From: Planctomycetota bacterium
Lineage (GTDB): Bacteria; Planctomycetota; PUPC01; JACPCR01
Assembly: GCA_030740295.1 (NCBI GenBank)
Contig: JASLXP010001316.1
Span: forward strand, 1 to 23,976
Direction: 5' to 3'
DNA: 23,976 nucleotides
Shown: positions 9,201 to 15,548 of the stretch, in pieces
Numbering within the stretch: position 1 is the stretch's first letter
Layout of the letters: every line of letters begins with the position of its first letter
Made by a program: the position numbers and the translations under genes
Notes under the pieces: model-generated
Seen by the model: the letters and a program-made list of their open reading frames with translations, nothing else
What the model was told of the DNA's origin: nothing
Databases searched by the model: none

Positions 9201-9776
9201 GGCTTCGACGAACTTCCCAGCACGCGCCTGCCGGAGGCGCTGCGAAATCAGTTGGGCATGAACGAGAAGGGAGATGTCGGATACACCGTCAAGACAGAGC
9301 ACGGCAGCGTGACGAGCCGCCAATACATCTTGCGCATCGACGGCAAAGGCGCCGGTTTCGCGGGCGAGATCACGCTCCCGCCCCGCTTCCCCGCCTCGCT
9401 GCCAGTAGTAATCGAGAAACTGAACGACCGATGGACGAGCGTTCTCTACGACCGCAAAGCAAAGAAACTGCGCCCCCTCGGCATGCATGACAACAAGGCA
9501 TACTGTCACCGTGCCCCAACGGAACGGAGCGGCAGGATTTTCATCGGCCATCCATTCACGCTGAATCGTCCGGAAATGTTTCTGTCCGTCGTCCAGACCC
9601 GTGAGGCTGAGTTGACCATGCAGATTCACAATCCCACAGATAAGGCCGCATCAGTTCGTGTAACTCGGTCACCATTTTTTGATTTCGTGAATTGCACGGA
9701 TTCTGATGTGGAGATCGAGGCTGGGCGATCCGCGGAGTTTGTGTTGAAAGGTAAGAGTTTCAGGAGGGTGTTTTGA
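6285..9776 (+). CDS. giant exported protein, GATase-like + degenerate PHP-like domains (paralogue A)
   Basis: A 1163-residue protein starting with a clear signal peptide (MKRYVPALIACTWILLGLCG, probable cut after SLA at 24). Residues of about 30-320 resemble a class I glutamine-amidotransferase or ThuA-like fold without an obvious catalytic Cys: KPAVLFLTNP, FDVVVMLGVP, LAAGGGLMVFS. Residues of about 361-445 look like a PHP domain (KSTVQEYAVAARKLGIQYLA, FLEDF, DDKLLLLPGI), but the histidines of the first metal motif are replaced. The rest is beta-rich, with WWDWTRYRW, IDGKGAGFAGE, IGHPFT and a final HNPTDK module. The 15549-19019 protein shares these blocks in the same order. The start at 6285 is chosen over 6234 because it begins the signal peptide and has GAGAAG upstream. 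The protein is likely periplasmic, surface-bound or secreted. Function is unknown; a role in polysaccharide handling is inferred from its neighbours. Confidence 0.85.
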   Translation: MKRYVPALIACTWILLGLCGYSLAETEKKPAVLFLTNPVHRHSGGAYLRLNMARLDKLGYRVAYYSYRDFYRKDAGLTQSFDVVVMLGVPGLDWSGTKELWPDTVKLYGGIRKHLAAGGGLMVFSAPQIWGMKAFDALMKPYGIRPLSGCFVDEDPTLTTHGVLNCAYTTEITRHPLCRETRGLWYPVGQRAGGTTNFDTLRNANTVPFDVDKNWTALAAIGATTSFKHFGANEGADDPWLQQERFTKLDTQPAPLVAVREKVEGKGRLAACAINAVFSDFYAGNLAYNGLCTGKGVKGKRSDLDRLLMNVLDWLGQESIAARRDTMKQSDRESFSLPPFKFPEPRRVTDSRPFRPNTDQFRGIIGARSRYSGGKSTVQEYAVAARKLGIQYLAFLEDFASLDLKGFDQFKKECEANSDDKLLLLPGIRIQSERDIWYFGFRKGIELPQEGFLKPGTRKLAHHLPQPGQYQWVRNNGARYDMACGNFRLEEKMPSGIPPEDYNVLNPFVSIYTYRNGKLVDTMMDTYLKCAARTEWVSPMAVHLIDSAEELRREWSSDHFKTVYLRETGQGLKGFDKGIGDLYASAPITYVTNGPRIDEWRSSGFDFAGGWWDWTRYRWFIKMAVSSEAGIKEVRVMNGQRLIRRFLAGGAKRFEHTLVMSHNDMNNLIMIATDGAGRQAISDEEWGKNQLFQLTWCSDRNNIPGGYSGLPAPKSASGSTAGNYSAPGVEKSGFRESLAIGVNMDRSRLPGFDGQPYRVAHVTPAPVVLSAEGSEGASRSARDIGRDISSPDVAIMTARCRLAYDRSIKKVHPWLKGPLSPMQFFHVDMRYVTFSHAGHLPAPVILEGRIKFLRDVSFKKSGRPIGVRILTMSTNNPLAGYDTAVIMHSRTGNLVTRISYVGEPTSGAQGAFNRGAYAYFYPGPFGSVGVMSLDDDLSFRYYNRYLFVGYDMRGKSIKAGDELEYRVLVFTSGFDELPSTRLPEALRNQLGMNEKGDVGYTVKTEHGSVTSRQYILRIDGKGAGFAGEITLPPRFPASLPVVIEKLNDRWTSVLYDRKAKKLRPLGMHDNKAYCHRAPTERSGRIFIGHPFTLNRPEMFLSVVQTREAELTMQIHNPTDKAASVRVTRSPFFDFVNCTDSDVEIEAGRSAEFVLKGKSFRRVF

Positions 9777-9834
9777 AGGTAGCCTCCCTACACGCTCAAA
9801 AAGCTGCTGTCACCTACGCTGCCTTGCGGACGCA

Positions 9835-9892
9835 ACCGTAGCCGGAATCTCTGAGTCCAGCTACGGTCATCTTCGCAACACGTGAAGATGAC
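9835..9892. terminator. two abutting hairpins between convergent genes (candidate bidirectional terminator)
   Basis: ACCGTAGC (9835-9842) pairs with GCTACGGT (9860-9867), and GTCATCTTC (9866-9874) pairs with GAAGATGAC (9884-9892), both perfectly. The two stems overlap by two bases and so are nearly mutually exclusive. The site is between the stop of paralogue A (9776) and the stop of the PIN toxin gene (9928). No T-run follows on either strand, so terminator function is inferred from position and structure. The sequence could also be a dispersed palindrome. Confidence 0.45.
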
Positions 9893-9927
9893 TTCAGATT
9901 CAAAACACGTTCTGAAAAACGATGCCT

Positions 9928-10347
9928 TCAGTCGAGCCAGTTCTCAAACTGAAGACCACGAACTTTCCCAAAGTCGCTGGTGTTCCGTGTCAAGAGAGTT
10001 CCGCCGTGGGCCATCGTAATCGAAGCGATCTTGAGATCCTGCGTGCCAACTCGAAGCCGCGCTTGCCGCAACTTCGCGTAAATCTCGAACGCGTCCTGGT
10101 CCCACGCAAGAACGTGAAAGGCCGAAGCAAATTCGGTTTGTCTGACCAATTGATCGTAGGCCTGAAACTGTTCTTCTGGCTTGGTTCGACGTCTGATTGC
10201 TGCGAGCCAACCGCGCAGTTGCTCCTCCACTGTAATCGCGTTGAGGACCACCTCGTCCTCTTGCTTCGTAATCCGCTCTTCCAGCCTGCGGCCCGCCGCC
10301 GATCCGAAGAACAACTCACTGGCATGGTCGGTGTCCAATACAATCAT
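9928..10347 (-). CDS. PIN-domain ribonuclease toxin (VapC-like)
   Basis: A 139-residue PIN-domain protein, the normal length for VapC-type toxins. The acidic catalytic residues expected for the family can be read: Asp5 in MIVLDTDH, Glu42 in ITVEEQ, Asp104 in TQDLKIAS and Asp125 in NTSDFGKV. These bind Mg2+/Mn2+ and cleave RNA in characterised relatives. The ATG at 10345-10347 overlaps the TGA stop of the upstream antitoxin in an ATGA junction, so translation is probably coupled; an upstream in-frame ATG at 10374 lies inside the antitoxin gene and is less likely. The final GLQFENWL is the usual VapC ending. The pair is an isolated minus-strand module between plus-strand genes. Confidence 0.9.
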   Translation of the reverse strand: MIVLDTDHASELFFGSAAGRRLEERITKQEDEVVLNAITVEEQLRGWLAAIRRRTKPEEQFQAYDQLVRQTEFASAFHVLAWDQDAFEIYAKLRQARLRVGTQDLKIASITMAHGGTLLTRNTSDFGKVRGLQFENWLD

Positions 10348-10580
10348 TCTTCCTGATTGGCGGTCTCTCTCCACTCACGACCGAGTTTTACGGCTTCACG
10401 CCCTAACTCGTCATCAGTGCCGATCCCAACCGCTTTCTTCCAATCCTTTTCCGGCGTGGAACTCAGAATAGAAAGTTCTTCACGAAGATTCTCGATCTCC
10501 GATTCTAATGCATCAATTCGCCGCTCGAGGGTGTCGATCACCCTGGATTTCTGAACTTGGATCGTGCTCATGATTTTCAT
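10344..10580 (-). CDS. antitoxin partner of the PIN toxin
   Basis: A 78-residue acidic, mostly helical protein (75 residues if the second ATG at 10571 is used). Residues of about 15-43 form a coiled-coil-like heptad stretch (VIDTLERRIDALESEIENLR). The C-terminal part, KDWKKAVGIGTDDELGREAV, resembles the toxin-binding tail of VapB-type antitoxins, which wraps the PIN domain. I see no AbrB, ribbon-helix-helix or Phd-like DNA-binding domain at the N-terminus, which is unusual because most such antitoxins autoregulate their operon. Antitoxin identity rests on the ATGA overlap with the toxin gene, the small size and the tail. No strong Shine-Dalgarno sequence precedes either candidate start. Confidence 0.75.
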   Translation of the reverse strand: MKIMSTIQVQKSRVIDTLERRIDALESEIENLREELSILSSTPEKDWKKAVGIGTDDELGREAVKLGREWRETANQEE

Positions 10581-10683
10581 TCTACAAGAACCGAAAAGTG
10601 AATCTATCTCTTAAAGGAAATCTCAGTCCTACACTACACCGCCATTGGATTCTGAAATCAGCCGAATTGAGGTACCATGAACT

Positions 10684-10695
10684 GACAACATTGTC
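10684..10695. promoter_or_regulatory. small dyad, candidate operator
   Basis: GACAACATTGTC carries 5-bp perfect inverted arms (GACAA/TTGTC) around CA. It lies in the roughly 170-bp space between the divergent antitoxin and 10752 genes, where control of either promoter would be expected. A dyad this short can arise by chance, so this is only a candidate. Confidence 0.2.
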
Positions 10696-10751
10696 TGCTT
10701 GGTCAATTACATCCAACGCTGAATACTCGGGCGAATGGCAGAGCATCTAAC

Positions 10752-11927
10752 ATGAACACTCCTCTCATCGACCAGCATTACGGAAACAACCTCGATGAAA
10801 TGGAAGAAGTCATCTCCCAAATCGTGGAGCAGTATTTCGTTGATGAAGACGGGATCCTGATCGCCTGCATCAACGCTAACACAAACCGGCCTTTCGTTGA
10901 TGATGACCCCGAGGTCCGAGACATCGACCTCACCAAAGCGTGGTTCGCGAACGGGGCCCTTCCCCATGAGTTGAAGCGGACCTGCTTGAACTACGAAGAT
11001 TCAGACATGGCGACGGGAGAGCTTTTGATGGCCTATCTTGCGAGAGCGCGGGCCACAGATTCGCAAGAGCACATCGAAGCGGTGGAAGGAGTGGCCGGCG
11101 CGATGATTCACCTGAGCGAAACCGTTGCCGAGCAGAATCCCTTCGGCCCTGGCTGGCTGCCCAAGATCCACGGTGGTCTGAAGCACGTCCATGAATGCTT
11201 TGAGACAAGCGCCGACCAGTATCTGAAATGGTCGACCGCGCTTGAGGCGTACGGGGCGTTCACCAAAGACGCGGACCGCAAGGCCCGCGTGGATAGAATC
11301 CTGCTGGATATGGCGCAGTGGCTGGACGCCCACGATTTCGCCACGCCCTACATGGGTAACACGAACTATGCGCGGCTGAATCACCTGCGACACTACCACG
11401 TGGCCTTCGCATACCTTTGTGCGCTGGGGCACAGTCTTGGAGGTGATTCCCATCTGATGGAAGAGGTAGAGTTTTTCAAAGACCGCGCATTGATCGAATC
11501 AAAGCCATCTCCTTCGCCAAACTCACAGAACCTCGTTTCCGAGGCGATTGGCCGACTGCTGGTGCTTGCGCCGGAGCATCGCGACGCATGGTTGAATCTG
11601 ATCCGGGACGATTGGGAAGCGCGCCACAACTTTGTGGAAACGGACGGCCGAATACGGTTCTCCGGCCATTACTGGAACCACACGACTCGCCTGGCCACCA
11701 ACTACCTCGTCATTCGAAACTACCTTCCTGAAATCGAAGGCAGCCTCGATGTCGAATCCATCCTGCGGGATCACGACTGCAAGTCGACGTTCCTCCACCT
11801 CGCCCCCGGCCAGAAGCTCACCGGGCCTTTCCTGGACGGCAATTATCCCCGCTACGACAAATTCGTGCATGGATTTTCATACGCGAGTTGGCTTCGTGTT
11901 TACTGGGAGACGCGAGGCGCGAACTGA
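10752..11927 (+). CDS. unrecognised helical protein, possibly an (alpha/alpha) toroid
   Basis: I do not recognise this 391-residue protein with certainty. It is largely helical with regularly spaced helix pairs (TGELLMAYLARAR, AVEGVAGAMIHLSE, YLKWSTALEAYGAF, LLDMAQWLDAHDF, HYHVAFAYLCALGH, IGRLLVLAPEHRD), which suggests a six-hairpin or (alpha/alpha) toroid fold as in glycoside hydrolases, lyases and isomerases. His/Trp/Tyr-rich stretches (LPKIHGGLKHVHE near 136, LNHLRHYHVAF near 210, HYWNHTTR near 304) could line an active site. No signal peptide is seen. It is followed after 25 bp by the isochorismatase-family gene on the same strand, so the two are probably co-transcribed. The ATG at 10752 lacks a strong Shine-Dalgarno sequence. 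Confidence 0.75.
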   Translation: MNTPLIDQHYGNNLDEMEEVISQIVEQYFVDEDGILIACINANTNRPFVDDDPEVRDIDLTKAWFANGALPHELKRTCLNYEDSDMATGELLMAYLARARATDSQEHIEAVEGVAGAMIHLSETVAEQNPFGPGWLPKIHGGLKHVHECFETSADQYLKWSTALEAYGAFTKDADRKARVDRILLDMAQWLDAHDFATPYMGNTNYARLNHLRHYHVAFAYLCALGHSLGGDSHLMEEVEFFKDRALIESKPSPSPNSQNLVSEAIGRLLVLAPEHRDAWLNLIRDDWEARHNFVETDGRIRFSGHYWNHTTRLATNYLVIRNYLPEIEGSLDVESILRDHDCKSTFLHLAPGQKLTGPFLDGNYPRYDKFVHGFSYASWLRVYWETRGAN

Positions 11928-11952
11928 AACTGTCAAACTCATGAGGGACCGA

Positions 11953-12621
11953 ATGTCTGACAAACTTGAGAGCATCGAACATTCTCACCAGCTGTCCAAA
12001 GATCGTTCCGCGCTGCTGGTTATCGACATGCAGCACGGATTTCTCGATGAAGGTGCCTCACTTGAAGTGCCAAAAGGGAGGGAAGTCATTCCCAATGTCC
12101 GGAGCTTACTCGAGGTCTGCCGCACGAAGGGCATGCCTGTCATCTTTACCGAATTTGTATATGCGACCAGTATCCCCTGCCTGAGGGGTGACCCTTTCGG
12201 ACCCGAGCATCTACCGGTTGAACCCGGAAAACCCACCGGGTACGGGCAGCCCTCGAGCAATTGCCTCATTGGCCCGAAGGCAGGTGAAGGACCCGAATCC
12301 GCAGCGACCATCGAGGCTTTGGCCCCGTTGGAATCCGAGCTCGTCATCCAGGCACACACCTATGACAAGTTCTACGGCACACACCTTGATCTCGCGCTGC
12401 GCAGCCAGGGGATAGACCGGCTGATGGTGACGGGTGTAACCACAGACGTGTGTGTGAATGCAACCCTGATTTCGGCAAGCACGCGAAATTATCGAGTCAC
12501 CGCGGTGACAGATGGCATGGCGACGATTCACGACCACATCCAGGATGCCTGCTTTGAGATCTGGGCGAATAAGTTCGCCAGGCTGAAGCTGACGGAAAAT
12601 GTGATAGCTGAGTTGGGATAG
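11953..12621 (+). CDS. isochorismatase-family cysteine hydrolase
   Basis: A 222-residue protein of the isochorismatase/nicotinamidase superfamily, whose members hydrolyse amides, ureido groups or vinyl ethers using an Asp-Lys-Cys triad. Asp25 in LLVIDMQHGF and Cys167 in GVTTDVCVNAT are present. The family Lys normally stands 33 residues before the Cys (as in RutB, Asp24-Lys133-Cys166), but here that position is Ala134 in VIQAHTYDKF; a Lys occurs five residues later at 139. A 12-residue Pro/Gly-rich insert around 84-96 is present. The start is taken at 11953 because GAGGGA lies 5 bp upstream; an in-frame ATG at 11941 is possible, while the much longer frame from 11632 overlaps the previous gene. 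It is cytoplasmic and its substrate is unknown. Confidence 0.85.
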   Translation: MSDKLESIEHSHQLSKDRSALLVIDMQHGFLDEGASLEVPKGREVIPNVRSLLEVCRTKGMPVIFTEFVYATSIPCLRGDPFGPEHLPVEPGKPTGYGQPSSNCLIGPKAGEGPESAATIEALAPLESELVIQAHTYDKFYGTHLDLALRSQGIDRLMVTGVTTDVCVNATLISASTRNYRVTAVTDGMATIHDHIQDACFEIWANKFARLKLTENVIAELG

Positions 12622-12678
12622 TTGGCATCACCCACGTTGCGCCGGCAGGCGGGCGGCGAGTTCGGCTACCGGCCTCCT

Positions 12679-15285
12679 TCATCGAGTCAGCTTGAAATGC
12701 AGTTCTTCCAGCAGCTCGTACCTGTTCTCTGTTCCGTCAATCACGCGCTGTGGGTAGGAGACGGATCGGGTCTTGTCTTTGGTTACTTCAAAGCCGGGGC
12801 TTTCCTTGACGTGCAGTCTGGTGCCCGATTCCAACTTCTCGACCCGGGAGAGGTTGTAGCCTTTCGTGCTGCCGTCCGGATGGGTGACGACAAATGCGCC
12901 ACGTGTGGATGAGGGGATCTCTTCCTGAACTTCGAACCAACCACGGGAGCCTTGGACACTGGCATTCCGGTCCACTTTTCTGATTATTCCGCCCCAGCCC
13001 GGCTCGCTGGCAAGTCTGAAGCTGCCGATGTTGATCTCTTTGGAACCGATGAGGTGGGCTTCGATGACTTTGCCTTTCCTCTGGCGCACCATGCCGTAAC
13101 GGCCTTTGAAGTCGAGACGGCCGAGCGATGTTTCCCGTCTCAAGGTCAATGGGCCATCGAGAGCAACAACGATGAGGTCGGTGGTGTCTCCGTGGTTGAC
13201 CTCGAATACGACTCCGTTCTTTCCTTTCCAGACCTCTACCTTTTCGATTTTCGGCCTGCCGTTCACAGGTTCGTGGACGGCCGCGAAAACGCTCGACAGA
13301 TCTTTGCCCTTCCTGCGGGCACAGAAGAAGGGCGACTGATACTTGTCCAGAGTTTCGTCCACTTTCTGGGAGCGGCGGATGCTGGGCGCCTCACCCAGGA
13401 AGAGCGTTGTCTTTGAGCCCGCCGAGAGGAATGTCCGAGTACCGATACCTGGCTCGGTTTTCAGTCGCAGATCGAGGATGGTCTGTGCGGGTGAAACGGC
13501 AGATGTCAGGTTGCGCACAAAACCGTAGCCGCTGCCCGGCATCCCCATGTCGGTCTCGCCTCTGGGTTGGACAAATTGGACCCCGGGGTTCATGAGTGTT
13601 TGCTTGAAAGGCTTCAGATCGGCTTCGTGAATTTTGGCGACCGAGTCTTCGTCCGCGCTTCCGTGCAGCAGATAATCGTGCTGCGAGCCGCCGGTCACTT
13701 GAAATAGATCGACGAGATAGCAGTTCGTGGCGTCAGTGCCGACCATCATCAGGGTACGGCGATAGCGGCTGACTTCCTCCGGATAGGCCGTGACGCTCTC
13801 TGCTTCAGCAAGATGAAAACCTTGCCCGTCCGTGACGAAAGCCCGCAATCGGTGACCGGTGTAGTCACGGTCTCGTTTTGAATCGAGGCCGTTGACGACC
13901 ACCGTATTGTGCGACATCGTGGTGAGCGTCCAGGCCCGATAACGAGTGTGCGTATAACCGATGTCCCGCAGAAGTTCCTTTCCGAAAATGAAGAGGCCGA
14001 TGCTGAGGGCGTCGTAATGCTTGTGCTGCCGTCCGCCCGTAAAGTTGAGGTAGGCATGGACCTGCTCCTTTTTGTTGCCGCCGCCCAGAACGGCCACGCC
14101 CAGTCCGGGCAGCAGGAGCGGCTTCATGCTGGTACGGGCGGAGCGCCGACTGAACGACCACGTGTCGTTGACGGGAATCATCTGCCCGTTGGGAAAGCGT
14201 GGGCCCAACAGAGCCTGGTTCGCTGCTTCTACGACAGGGACGAGCTTGGCAAGATCCAGGTCTTCAAATCGACGGCCGTCAATTTCGTCCTTGTATTCCG
14301 GCGGATCGGTATGACCTTTTGCCGCGTTCATGACCACCCGCAGGCCGCCGATGACCTGCGAGCAGTAAGAAGACGCCGTTTCCATCCAGTGACCGTCGTG
14401 GAGGAAGCGCTGCTCGGTGAAAGTCTCGAATCGTCGCACGGCTTCATGCACCCAGTCTGGTCGTCGCAGCACGCGGCCAGCGTAGATGATGTCCCGCCAC
14501 GTTCCCGGAGACATATTGGAGTAGGACTCCCTGATGCCGAGCACAGACTCGACCATGGGCCCCAGCAGATCGTTCTCAATCCTCTGGATTGCCCTGCCGT
14601 CATCCATCTTGCTGAGTCCCGGCCAGAACCTCAGCGCATCGTAGGCGGCCGTCAGTCTTCGGGAGATATCCATGTAAGCCCACCACTCCCATTTTGCCGT
14701 CCGGTATTTCCCGGCGCCTTTGATGCGGGTCTCAGTTCCCGGCGCGAATTTCTTCTGGCGGAAGGGAAGGTCGTAGTGGCAGGCATACTTCGGATAGACC
14801 TCGGCGAAACGCAGCAGAATCCTGGCGGCCCGAACCGCGTGCTCATCACGTTTCGTCGTCCAGTAGAGCTCAGCCAGATGTTCGGCCTGCTCCTCCATGT
14901 GACGCCTTGCCCAATAGGCTGCATGGGCGCGGAAGAAGATCCGATATCTGTCTTCCGGTCGCGTGTAACAGAAAAAGCGGGCCTTACCTTTTCCCGCAGC
15001 AACATCGATGAATTTCTCGTCCGGATACTTCTCATTTCCCGGATACTTTTCGCCGCAGTCGGAGCAGACGATCTCCTCCGGTCGCTCCGGAGACCAGTCG
15101 AAGTTCCCGCGATCCTGAGTGCCGAATTCGCAGTTCGGGCAATCGGTAAAGTATATCCCTGATTGCTCCGGCACGATGGCCAGCATCTTTTCTTCCGGCA
15201 GAGAGCGCACGAAGCTGGTCAGTTTCTCGATCCGTCTGATGTAACCGTCGTCAGTGCGGACGGGAAAGATCTTTTGCAGCTTCAT
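12679..15285 (-). CDS. heparinase II/III-family protein (polysaccharide lyase-like)
   Basis: An 868-residue protein from the ATG at 15285. After an N-terminal region comes an (alpha/alpha) toroid (DGHWMETASSYCSQVIGG with Glu302 and Tyr307) and then the heparinase II/III beta domain, with GGRQHKHYDALSIGLFIF (His423), LLRDIGYTH and SHNTVVVNG (His459). Family members cleave acidic polysaccharides such as heparan or alginate by beta-elimination. A four-Cys knuckle, CPNC (49-52) and CSDC (74-77), precedes the toroid and probably binds zinc. In-frame ATGs at 15486 and 15498 would add about 70 residues including a possible export segment (FFFPRLIALSVPLWIA), but they lack a Shine-Dalgarno sequence and the added codons look atypical. 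The start, and so the export status, is open. The gene lies downstream of paralogue B on the same strand and converges with the isochorismatase gene. Confidence 0.85.
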   Translation of the reverse strand: MKLQKIFPVRTDDGYIRRIEKLTSFVRSLPEEKMLAIVPEQSGIYFTDCPNCEFGTQDRGNFDWSPERPEEIVCSDCGEKYPGNEKYPDEKFIDVAAGKGKARFFCYTRPEDRYRIFFRAHAAYWARRHMEEQAEHLAELYWTTKRDEHAVRAARILLRFAEVYPKYACHYDLPFRQKKFAPGTETRIKGAGKYRTAKWEWWAYMDISRRLTAAYDALRFWPGLSKMDDGRAIQRIENDLLGPMVESVLGIRESYSNMSPGTWRDIIYAGRVLRRPDWVHEAVRRFETFTEQRFLHDGHWMETASSYCSQVIGGLRVVMNAAKGHTDPPEYKDEIDGRRFEDLDLAKLVPVVEAANQALLGPRFPNGQMIPVNDTWSFSRRSARTSMKPLLLPGLGVAVLGGGNKKEQVHAYLNFTGGRQHKHYDALSIGLFIFGKELLRDIGYTHTRYRAWTLTTMSHNTVVVNGLDSKRDRDYTGHRLRAFVTDGQGFHLAEAESVTAYPEEVSRYRRTLMMVGTDATNCYLVDLFQVTGGSQHDYLLHGSADEDSVAKIHEADLKPFKQTLMNPGVQFVQPRGETDMGMPGSGYGFVRNLTSAVSPAQTILDLRLKTEPGIGTRTFLSAGSKTTLFLGEAPSIRRSQKVDETLDKYQSPFFCARRKGKDLSSVFAAVHEPVNGRPKIEKVEVWKGKNGVVFEVNHGDTTDLIVVALDGPLTLRRETSLGRLDFKGRYGMVRQRKGKVIEAHLIGSKEINIGSFRLASEPGWGGIIRKVDRNASVQGSRGWFEVQEEIPSSTRGAFVVTHPDGSTKGYNLSRVEKLESGTRLHVKESPGFEVTKDKTRSVSYPQRVIDGTENRYELLEELHFKLTR

Positions 15286-15548
15286 GGGATGATCTGGCGT
15301 TGGTGATTCGGAATGGAGGTGAGGAGCAATCCAAAGTGGAACCGACAGAGCTATGAGTCTGGGGAAGAAAAAGCGTGAAGACGATCTGTAACCCCGCCCG
15401 CGCGGGCCGCACAGCAGGCTAAAAATGACCCGGATGTCCGCGAGGAGACTGAGAGACGAGAGGGAGGAATTCTGTTGGCTCTGCATGGACACAAGCATAG
15501 CGCACGACGCGCGCGCAGGGCAACGGGAACTCAGTTTCAGGCAAATCT

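Noticed and set aside
11632..11952. N-terminal extension of the isochorismatase frame
   Set aside because: It overlaps the end of the preceding gene in another frame, the extension lacks family similarity, and a good ribosome-binding site precedes 11953.
12641..12673. GCCGG/CCGGC hairpin as a terminator between the isochorismatase and heparinase genes
   Set aside because: Only 5 bp of pairing around a long G/C-rich loop, easily due to chance.
13909..15162. 417-codon open frame opposite the heparinase-like gene
   Set aside because: It is a shadow of the strongly supported minus-strand gene. Its product shows no recognisable motif and has no promoter or ribosome-binding signal.
12679..15498. 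Longest version of the heparinase-like gene, starting at 15498
   Set aside because: No Shine-Dalgarno sequence, and the first 71 codons are rich in rare-looking codons and cross a G/C palindrome at 15396-15407. It is kept only as an alternative start because it would add a possible export segment.
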